Shown here piece by piece: positions 52,356 to 64,000 of a stretch of DNA of 64,000 nucleotides. Within the stretch, counting starts at the first letter, position 1. Every line of letters begins with the position of its first letter. The translations under genes and the position numbers were made by a program. A model generated the notes under the pieces. The model was not told the origin of the DNA, searched no databases, and was given only the letters and a program-made list of their open reading frames with translations. The stretch spans positions 62,001-126,000 of the forward strand of contig OY723275.1 in NCBI GenBank assembly GCA_963210315.1, written 5' to 3'. The stretch comes from Rhynchopus euleeides. Taxonomy: Eukaryota; Euglenozoa; Diplonemea; Diplonemida; Diplonemidae.

Positions 52356-53501
52356 TCACCAAACCCACGTGCGGCACGTCAACGTCTTGCAGCACCTCGA
52401 CACCTCCTTGCAGATGCCGAAGCGCCACATGAGTGCGGAGCACTGCGCCGGGTCGGTCGGAGTGAAGCCAGACGGGCACGACGGCACCGCCTGGCAGCAG
52501 AACGGGGGCTCCTGGACGGGCACCTCCTTGCGGCACGGGATCGTCTTGCAGCACCTCGAAGCCTCCACGCACTTGCCAGACGCAATCTCCTCGGCAGTGC
52601 AGCTCCAATCCTGCTTGGTTGCGACAGGGCACGACGGCATGGCCTGGCAGCAGATCGGGGTAGGGACCACAGGGGCGGGGGCCTTCTTGCGGCACGTCAA
52701 CGTCTTGCAGCACAGGCTGGCCTCGACACATGTGCCAGCCGCAACCTCATCCGCCGTGCAGGTCAGGTCCACCGTCGTGTCGGCAGGGCACGACGGCATG
52801 GCCATGCAGCAGATGCGGGGCACCTCCTTGCGGCACGGGATCGTCTTGCAGCACATCGAAGCCTCCACGCACTTGCCGGATGCGATCTCCTCGGCAGTGC
52901 AGCTCCAGTCCTGCTTGGTTGCGACAGGGCACGACGGCATGGCCTGGCAGCAGATCGGGGTAGGGACCACAGGGGCGGGGGCCTTCTTGCGGCACGTCAA
53001 CGTCTTGCAGCACAGGCTCGCCTCGACACAGGTGCCAGACGCAACCTCATCCGCCGTGCAGGTCAGGTCCACCGTCGTGTCGGCAGGGCACGATGGCATG
53101 GCCATGCAGCAGATGCGGGGCACCTCCTTGCGGCACGGGATCGTCTTGCAGCACCTCGAAGCCTCCACGCACTTGCCAGACGCGATCTCCTCGGCAGTGC
53201 AGCTCCAGTCCTGCTTGGTTGCGGCAGGGCACGACGGCATAGCCTGGCAGCAGATCGGGGTCAGCACAGCGGGGGCAGCCACGTCAGACGCGGCGCTCAC
53301 CACGTGCCTCCGGCACTTGATTGTCGTGCAGCAGCGCGATGCCTCAACGCACGCCCCAGACAGGATCTCTGCCGCAGTGCACGTCGAGTCCTTCTCCGTC
53401 GACGCTGGGCATGTCGGCACCGCCATGCAGCACCGGATGTCCGGCTTTGCCTGCACCCCCGCAATCAGCACGGCCGCAATCACAACAGTGTGCATCTTCA
53501 T
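52356..53501 (-). CDS. Secreted protein of seven 8-Cys repeats
   Basis: 381 residues. Signal peptide MKMHTVVIAAVLIAGVQA. The mature protein is seven copies of a 42-50 residue module with the spacing CC-x5-C-x9-C-x9-C-x5-CC-x4-C, for example ICCQAMPSCP...WSCTAEEIASGKC then CCKTIPCRK. Two subtypes alternate: type A begins ICCQAMPSC, type B begins RICCMAMPSC. An A+B pair spans 100 residues and repeats with an exact 300-nt period (52561-52860 and 52861-53160, then a partial third). Module 1 is more divergent and module 7 has an 11-residue third gap. Eight Cys imply four disulfides per module. I do not recognise the fold. It is most likely a wall, matrix or mucus-type secreted protein. Modules within the A+B period are nearly identical at DNA level, so the array expanded recently. 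Confidence 0.85.
   Translation of the reverse strand: MKMHTVVIAAVLIAGVQAKPDIRCCMAVPTCPASTEKDSTCTAAEILSGACVEASRCCTTIKCRRHVVSAASDVAAPAVLTPICCQAMPSCPAATKQDWSCTAEEIASGKCVEASRCCKTIPCRKEVPRICCMAMPSCPADTTVDLTCTADEVASGTCVEASLCCKTLTCRKKAPAPVVPTPICCQAMPSCPVATKQDWSCTAEEIASGKCVEASMCCKTIPCRKEVPRICCMAMPSCPADTTVDLTCTADEVAAGTCVEASLCCKTLTCRKKAPAPVVPTPICCQAMPSCPVATKQDWSCTAEEIASGKCVEASRCCKTIPCRKEVPVQEPPFCCQAVPSCPSGFTPTDPAQCSALMWRFGICKEVSRCCKTLTCRTWVW
52561..53240 (-). repeat. Tandem 300-nt coding repeat
   Basis: Two full units and about 80 nt of a third, in phase with the reading frame of the 8-Cys protein. The landmark 'cgaagcctccacgcacttgc' recurs at exactly 300-nt steps (52557, 52857, 53157). Units differ at only a few positions. 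Confidence 0.9.
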
Positions 53502-54806
53502 ATTTGGTGGATACCTCGGGTGTTACTCACGTCCCTGAAAGGGGGCGGTGTGCGAGGCGCAGACAGGTGTGCAACACCTTCTCCACATCAGCATGAAAGC
53601 AGCCAGTGGAGGCACACAGGGACGGGGTGGGTACGGGTATGGGTGCGACGTGGGATGAGGGAGTTCTGAACCGGCGCCATATCATTGATTTCCAACCCGG
53701 ACACTTGTGTCCGTGATTTGTACTTGCCCTGACCCTGTTTTGTATGCGTGACCATCCCCTTCTGCACTGCACCACCGACAACAGCACACTCGAGCTGTGA
53801 TTACGCCTCACAACAGGAAATGGGGGGCGTCGCTCTCAGTGAAGGACCAACACACCCACATTGTGAGTGGATGCGCTCACCTTCCTCCACTGCTCAGCTG
53901 AAGAACCACCCCTCTGCAACAGTAGTCTTTGGTGGGCGTCTAGACTATAAACCCCTGACACATCACCCCCAGCGCGAAAAATATGTGGGGTGGGGCAGGT
54001 GACAACAGCAAACATACTCGCGGAACGACCGTGGCCGGAATGAAAGAAACATGGCCCTGACCCCACAGCCTGCGGGGGTAGGCGTTTCCTCAAGCGAGGT
54101 GGGTTGGCGCCCTCAACGAAAGCGAAGTCCGGATACAAGGGACTGGGGGGCAGCGGTGAGCCAGTTTGGATGGCAACCCTGCTTCCCACCCATGTGCCTC
54201 GCGGTTCAGACAAATACCAGAAAACCAGCCGCAAACAAATTCACATCAATTCACAGTGTTCGGTTTCCCCCCACCGTCTCCCGGTGTTCCACACGCATGA
54301 GCACAATAGAAAAAACAATGCGGGGCGGGGGAGGCTGGGAAGGAGGCTGCCGCAACAGAAGCGGGTAGGAGCCACCTTTGCACCCGATATCTGCAGGTTG
54401 CAAAAGGCGGCCCTCCCGGTACCCATTCTGCCAGTGATGCCTGGGGGGACCAGCCAGGGGGTGCCTGGGGAGGAGGAGACCATCAGCGGCCTTGGGGTGG
54501 GATAGTGGGATAGGGGTGAATGCAGGTCGCGGTCAGTGTGCTTTATGGTTGAAATACCCTGCCCAGCAGATGCATTGGAAGGGCCGAACAGGGGTTGTTG
54601 AACACACTGCGCCTCAGGGCTGTGGGTGCCCTGTGAAGTAGGCACGAAGGTGGTACCCTAAAGCTTCAGCCACACGACTTGCTTTCAATAGTTCGCGACT
54701 AGGCGTCGCTTCGCTTTGTCTCCGAAGACATACTGTCGTAGGAAAAAAATGACAATACATCACAGATCGTGTTGACCCACGCAGATCAGACTTGACTGCG
54801 GATAGC

Positions 54807-55382
54807 TCACTCGTCCTTCACACACTCCCACCGGCCCAGCCTGTTCAGCTTGCAGGTCAAACCCGCGCTGCACCTTGTGAACATGCACTCGTTGACAACG
54901 CAGCACGACGGGCAGTCGGCCCCGGTGCACTGGATGTCGGGGTCGGGGATGCAGACATTCTCCACCCCGCACTGGCCGTTGGCGCCACCGCACGCAGACT
55001 TCCCCAGGCACACGTTGGTGGTCGGCTGCGGCAGCGGCACCAGGGGCGGGGGCGGCAGCAGGTTCCACTGGCACTGGCCCTCCACGCAGGCAAACCCGTC
55101 GGCAGGGGGGCAGTCGCAGATCGACACGGTGCTCGGCATGTCGCAGCTCAGCTTGCCGCCGAGGGAGCGCAGGAAGTCCAGGAGGACGGTGTTGGCATCG
55201 GTACGCGCCACAGGGTTGCGGGTGCAGCCGCAGCCCAGAGGCAGAACCTGCCCGCACTCGCTGGCCACAGTGCACGACCGGATGCGGGTGTACTCCCTCT
55301 CGTAGGTCGACTTCACAATCTCACACACGCGAGCGTCAGCCGCAACAAGCAGCCCGGCAACCAGCAGCATGCGCATCATCAT
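54807..55382 (-). CDS. Secreted Cys-rich protein, paralogue 1
   Basis: 191 residues. Signal peptide MMMRMLLVAGLLVAADA. About 20 Cys in the mature part. A first half with SCTVASECGQVLPLGCGCTR and DCPPADGFACVEGQCQW is followed by a Pro-rich linker (LLPPPPLVPLPQP), then a second Cys block with CLGKSACGGANGQCG and CPSCC. It is paralogous to 58442-59041: the stretch TRIRSCTVASECGQVLPLGC through LRSLGGKL is identical in both. The CPPADGFACVEGQC pattern recalls Kazal/VWC-like small disulfide domains, but no firm family. Probably extracellular. Confidence 0.8.
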   Translation of the reverse strand: MMMRMLLVAGLLVAADARVCEIVKSTYEREYTRIRSCTVASECGQVLPLGCGCTRNPVARTDANTVLLDFLRSLGGKLSCDMPSTVSICDCPPADGFACVEGQCQWNLLPPPPLVPLPQPTTNVCLGKSACGGANGQCGVENVCIPDPDIQCTGADCPSCCVVNECMFTRCSAGLTCKLNRLGRWECVKDE

Positions 55383-55920
55383 CTTGTGGCGAGGGTGTCA
55401 GAGCTCTGCTTGGTGTGGGGCGGGTGTGTGCTGTGTCACAGTGGAAGAGTCGCGTTGCGAGCGACACGAAGAACCCGTGGCACTGTTGCTCGAAGGAGTC
55501 GTTCAGAACAGTCATGTGCTTGGATGGAACATCAGCACGCAAACACGAAGACACCCGCTAACCTGACAGTGGGTTCGTGAGACAGCGTTTGGTTGCTGCC
55601 AATGACTACACAAAGGAGCAACAAGACGACAAGTGTCCGCTTGGGTGTGGGAGTGGGCATAAAGGGGGGGGGGGTTGTTGACATTCAGGCAGTGTCACCG
55701 TGCTCTATCAGACAACCCGGCAACAAAGTGTCAATCAAACAGTGCAGACATCACTTCGGTTTCACTGGTCCAACATAACCACGAGCTAGATAGAGTGGCG
55801 GGTTGTGCGGTGCTTCGCAAGGGCACGGCACCGTGGATGCGGGACACACTGACAGCGAGGGGGTGCGTCACAGGGTAAAAGGGGAGGGGGAAAGGGGCAC
55901 GGAAAAGAGGAGTTAGACCG

Positions 55921-55943
55921 ACGGTGCTTCGTTGGAGCACCGT
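55921..55943 (-). promoter_or_regulatory. Covarying 8-bp hairpin 3' of polyubiquitin 1
   Basis: Stem ACGGTGCT / AGCACCGT with a 7-nt loop, about 170 nt after the polyubiquitin stop on the sense (minus) strand. Its counterpart at 59460-59482 has ACGGCGCT / AGCGCCGT: both sides changed so the pair T-A became C-G. The surrounding spacer is less conserved. Confidence 0.55.
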
Positions 55944-55983
55944 GAGGAGAAAAAGGCAATGGAAATGGAAAAATGAACATCAC

Positions 55984-58441
<2,458 letters not shown>

Positions 58442-59041
58442 TCACTCACGCTTCACGCACAGCGGCTTGCCCTGGCTGTCCAGCTTGCACATCTCATCCA
58501 TCGTCTCGCACTTTGTGAACATGCACAGGCTCAGAGCAACGCAGCACGACGGGCAGTTGGTGTCGGCCCCGCTGCACTGGGCGTCGGGGTCGCGGATGCA
58601 GTAAAGCCCCTCCTCGCACCGGCCGCCGTTGGCGCCACCGCACACAGCCTTCCCCAGGCACGTGTGTGTGACGGGAGGCTGCGGCACCGGCAGCGGCACC
58701 AGGGGAGGGAGCGGCAGCAGGTTCCACTGGCACTGGCCCTCTACGCAGGCAAACCCGTCGGCAGGGGGGCAGTCGCAGGTCGACCCGGTGCTGGGGATGT
58801 CGCAGCCCAGCTTGCCGCCGAGGGAGCGCAGGAAGTCCAGGAGGACGGTGTTGGCGTCGGTACGCGCCACAGGGTTGCGGGTGCAGCCGCAGCCCAGAGG
58901 CAGAACCTGCCCGCACTCGCTGGCCACAGTGCACGACCGGATGCGGGTCAACTCCGCCGCGTACGTCGACTTCACAACCTCGCACGGGCTAGCGTCAGCC
59001 GCAACAAGCAGCCCGGCAACCAGAAGCATGCACATCATCAT
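58442..59041 (-). CDS. Secreted Cys-rich protein, paralogue 2
   Basis: 199 residues from the first of three tandem ATGs at 59041. Signal peptide MMMCMLLVAGLLVAADA. Same architecture as 54807-55382, with 48 identical residues in the first Cys block. It diverges in the C-terminal block (CLGKAVCGGANGGRCEEG, CPSCC, MCKLDSQGKPLCVKRE). The upstream in-frame extension to 59218 lacks a signal peptide and is excluded. Function unknown, predicted extracellular. Confidence 0.8.
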   Translation of the reverse strand: MMMCMLLVAGLLVAADASPCEVVKSTYAAELTRIRSCTVASECGQVLPLGCGCTRNPVARTDANTVLLDFLRSLGGKLGCDIPSTGSTCDCPPADGFACVEGQCQWNLLPLPPLVPLPVPQPPVTHTCLGKAVCGGANGGRCEEGLYCIRDPDAQCSGADTNCPSCCVALSLCMFTKCETMDEMCKLDSQGKPLCVKRE

Positions 59042-59459
59042 CTTGCGGGGATGAGTGTGGCGAGGTGTGTTCGAGGGTGTGAGAACAGGTCTGTATTGTG
59101 TGATGTGTGGTGTGTGGCGCGGGACAGCAACGAATGCGTACAGGCTGAGTGCAAAGGGCCCGAGTGCAGTGGGTGGGCGAGAATGCCCAGAGGAGAGGGC
59201 GTGCCTGGGCATGTCCACTGGAGGGAGGGGGACTTGTCACTCAGGAAGCGTCATCGTGCTCAGATACAATGCGACTATAAACTGAATCAAGCAGTCGCTA
59301 GTCCCAACACTCAGCCACAGAGCTAGGTAGAGTGGCGGGCTTTGCTGTGCTCGGCACGGCACAGCCCCATGAATGTTGTGGGGCACAGCAACGTCGAGGG
59401 GTGTGCGGCACAGGGCAAGGGAAAGGGGGAGAGGGTCACGGAAAAGAAGAGTTAGGCCG

Positions 59460-59482
59460 ACGGCGCTCTGGTGGAGCGCCGT
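59460..59482 (-). promoter_or_regulatory. Covarying 8-bp hairpin 3' of polyubiquitin 2
   Basis: Stem ACGGCGCT / AGCGCCGT, 7-nt loop, about 170 nt beyond the polyubiquitin stop. Compensatory to the hairpin at 55921-55943. Confidence 0.55.
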
Positions 59483-59522
59483 GAGGAAAAAAGGCAATTG
59501 AAATGGGAAAAGTCAACAGCAA

Positions 59523-61485
<1,963 letters not shown>

Positions 61486-61737
61486 GCCAGTGTTTTCCCC
61501 TGCTACCCCCACCACATTGCAAATCTCGAATCACTTCTTGACAACGTGTCATCACATGACCAGTCCGAACACCACGTGGCCGCACCACCTCATTTCGAAC
61601 CTCCGACTCTACACCCTCCCCACCCCACCACCGATTCCTCCCCCTCAGGCATGAACGGGGGACCAATGGCACCTGGGGGGCAAAATCCAGGCGAGACGAC
61701 GTGCACACCACACCCCCAACGCCCCCCCCCCCTCCCC

Positions 61738-62862
61738 TCACGCAGGAGACCTCGCCTTCTGCAGCAAGCTCCGCGGGAGGCTTCGGTAGGACCTATGCAG
61801 GGAGTCCAGCACACCCTCAGCCTCGCTCTGCATCCCATGTGACCGGTAGAGCTCGATCAGCGCTTCGGCAGCCGGAAGCGTCGGCCGCGACAGGCGCGAC
61901 ATCGCTTCAGCGTATGCCGCACACGCCGGGGCCAGGAGGGCAGGGTCACCGGAGATCGCGAAACACCTCAGCAGCCCTGGCACAACTGCAGCAGTGTAGG
62001 GCCTCTCCAGGGAGGTGCAGAGGCTGAGCCCCTCGTCACACCGACCGGCGCTGCAGAGCACTGCGGCAGCCTCTGCCAGGTCACGCGACTCCAACAGGAC
62101 ACCGTCCTCCTTCGCCATGTCCAGCACCGCCTTTATCCCCACAGGATCCTCCGACACACGGCACACATGCAGCAGGCTGGTGTACGTCGCTGCATTGGGT
62201 TCACGCCGGTGCTCCCTGCACTCCCCCTCCACAAACTCCCAAGCCTCGCTATAGGCCCCAAAGGCCCTCGCAGCAGTGTTGATGACACGCAGGGGGACCT
62301 GGTGGGGGCGCAAGGCCTCGCAGCATTCCTGGTAGAGCTGCAGGGCACCGGCAGTGTCGTTGTTGTTGGCATGCGCGAGGATGATTGCCGCGAAGGTGTA
62401 CTCGTTGCGGTATTCAAGGGAATGCGGGGAGAAGGGCTGTGTGAGGGAGACGCACCGCTCGAAGTAGCGCGTGGCGTTCAGCACATCGCCCTTCACGGCA
62501 TGGGCCGTGAGGATGGCCGTGAGGGAGCGGATGTCGTGCGGCACAGCGGCATCCCGCATGGAGGCCTCGAGGCCCACCATCTCAGCGAGGCACATCGTCC
62601 TACCCAGCGCTGTGAAGGCTGCGGTGTAGGTGCCGACACCAGCATCCCCAGCCCGCGAGGCTTGCCGCACGAAGCACAGAAGCTCCTGAGCTGCGGCGCG
62701 TGGGTGGTCCGACGGGGAGCCCCGCCGCCCTGAACGGGGGCCTCTCTGAGGGGCCCACCGCCGCGTCACAGCGGAGGCGAGCTGCTGGTCGCGCCGCCCG
62801 AGGCTGCGGGTGTGCGCTTTGGTCACGGCGTCGATAGCCCAGCGTGACACCGGCCTCTCCAT
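61738..62862 (-). CDS. Pentatricopeptide-repeat (PPR)-like protein
   Basis: 374 residues from ATG 62862, one nt after the acceptor 'catgcccgcag'. The sequence is alpha-helical throughout with PPR-style units: TYTAAFTALGRTMCLAEMVG, then DIRSLTAILTAHAVKGDVLN, EYTFAAIILAHANNNDTAGA and ATYTSLLHVCRVSEDPVGIK. About six to eight units span residues 55-360. The N-terminus is Arg/Ser-rich (RPVSRWAIDAVTKAHTRS) and could be a mitochondrial targeting signal. PPR proteins bind organellar RNA, and diplonemid mitochondria depend on extensive RNA processing. Organelle function is inference. Confidence 0.7.
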   Translation of the reverse strand: MERPVSRWAIDAVTKAHTRSLGRRDQQLASAVTRRWAPQRGPRSGRRGSPSDHPRAAAQELLCFVRQASRAGDAGVGTYTAAFTALGRTMCLAEMVGLEASMRDAAVPHDIRSLTAILTAHAVKGDVLNATRYFERCVSLTQPFSPHSLEYRNEYTFAAIILAHANNNDTAGALQLYQECCEALRPHQVPLRVINTAARAFGAYSEAWEFVEGECREHRREPNAATYTSLLHVCRVSEDPVGIKAVLDMAKEDGVLLESRDLAEAAAVLCSAGRCDEGLSLCTSLERPYTAAVVPGLLRCFAISGDPALLAPACAAYAEAMSRLSRPTLPAAEALIELYRSHGMQSEAEGVLDSLHRSYRSLPRSLLQKARSPA

Positions 62863-64000
62863 GCTGCGGGCATGCAGGCACCACTACACACCAGGAGGGT
62901 CTGCTCTCGGGTGTGCGGCACCGCCCATCCAACCCAGGGGGGGGTGGGGTGGGGTCTCGCTGTTGGAGGGTGGTGGTGGTGGTGGGTCAGCGTTATGTCC
63001 TGCAGGGATTGACACCCCCTCCCCCCTTGGGGTCGCAAGCAGGGAGTGGGGTGGGGGGTATGTGGGAGAGACGACAGATCCCCAGACCTCCCCCCCCCCC
63101 CCGCCAGAGAGAGTTTCTGTCCTACTAACCTAACAGCACCGCCCGCCGCCGTCCCGTGGGTTAATCCTTGGAAACACAGATATACCCCCCCCCCCACACA
63201 CACGCCCTCATTACCGGATGCCTTCTCATATCCCCGTTGGTAGTCTGCTCAGAGGATCTTTTTCTGTGGCTCTGTCCGACACAGTGTTGACCCTCACCCC
63301 GTCTGCACCTCTTCTGAGTGCAAGGCACCTCCTTGTTTTTCGAGAAAACGCGGCTCCTTGAAGGACCTTCGGGGTGTATGTTTTGTGACACCGACGACCT
63401 ACCGGCAGCAGGTGTCCCTTCGCCCCTTTGTATACAACCGGGAGTGTTGGGCGGATAACGGGTCTGGATTTTTTGACGTTCTCTTTTTTTATTTTTGCTC
63501 AAACAATCCCAAACAAATCCGAAACTGCTCTGCGGAGGGGCGATTCTGCCTGATCCCCTCCCGAGCAGCTGCCAGGCAAACAAGGAAGACGGTCGAAGAG
63601 ATCGGAGGTGTCGGAGGGTTGGAGAGGGGGGGGAGGAATCGACTGTGGGAGAGGGGCAATTCGGCCCCCAGCCACCCACCCCACCCCACACTCCCCCCCC
63701 CCCCAATTAAAAACCCACACTTCACACATAACGGAGGTGCCCTTCACAGCATCGCTGTTATACTTACGCATTATTAGCAACAAAAATCCATCAGTAAAAA
63801 AAACCACAGGGGCGGTGTTCACGCTTTGCCGACGTATACGAGAGAGAGAGAGAGGGGGGGCGGTGAACACCTGGGGGGGAGGGGGGGGGGGGCAAAAGAC
63901 AAAGAACAGGCCGGGGGGGAGGGTCGTTGTTGTTGTTTTGTACTTTTTCTTGCAGCTTGGCAGGGGCGAGAATGCTGCCAAGGGCGCAAGAGTTTTTTTT
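62863..64000. other. Right end of window, no gene recognised
   Basis: Upstream of the PPR gene. It holds G- and C-runs (63180-63197, 63684-63702, 63866-63892), (GGT)n near 62965-62985 and T-runs at the very end. No gene seen on either strand. Confidence 0.5.

Overview
This window is nuclear DNA of a protist. Genes are GC-rich. Intergenic DNA is full of G/C homopolymers and (CCCA)n/(CA)n tracts. Every gene supported here with more than low confidence lies on the minus strand. Most have a C-rich acceptor ending in CAG or AG 1-50 nt upstream of the ATG, the layout of polycistronic transcription with spliced-leader trans-splicing. There are also short conventional introns with a GTATG donor. Together this suggests Euglenozoa, most likely a diplonemid; that identification is inference. 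No spliced-leader RNA, tRNA or rRNA gene was found.

Layout. 0.6-7.6 kb: a CAP/SCP-like protein, a WW-domain protein with SAXO-like repeats, an F-box-like orphan, and a REEP/HVA22-like membrane protein with a coiled coil. 7.6-22 kb is gene-poor: a 0.8-kb TA-flanked MITE, an AT-rich palindrome, a GC-rich repeat family, two small genes (a single-pass membrane protein and a Gln/His-rich protein), a 340-bp foldback element and a decayed GGCCG-rich transposon. 22-34 kb: a membrane-anchored subtilisin, a two-TM receptor with a cyclase-like domain and a MAP3K-type kinase (3 exons), and a ubiquitin-specific protease (2 exons). 34-39 kb: an island holding a nested foldback element with two MITEs inserted in it. 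39-46 kb: one 8-exon gene for a roughly 2,078-residue protein with about 26 EGF-like modules, one TM helix and a cytoplasmic seven-repeat RCC1 domain. 47.8-62.9 kb: a three-RRM protein, several secreted Cys-rich proteins, two polyubiquitin genes (4 and 5 repeats) within a tandem segmental duplication, and a PPR protein.

The genes do not form a pathway operon, as expected for Euglenozoa, where neighbours are usually functionally unrelated. Two themes recur: cell-surface or secreted Cys-rich proteins (EGF-RCC1, 8-Cys repeats, two 15-kb-scale paralogues, CAP-like, subtilisin) and ubiquitin (two polyubiquitin genes, a USP, an F-box-like protein).

The most notable items are the EGF-TM-RCC1 protein, the cyclase-like/MAP3K receptor, the repeated 8-Cys module with an exact 300-nt period, a covarying hairpin plus a 136-nt identical block behind both polyubiquitin genes, a 566-bp near-identical repeat placed upstream of two different genes, and the nested foldback/MITE island. 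All domain calls were made by eye from the sequence.
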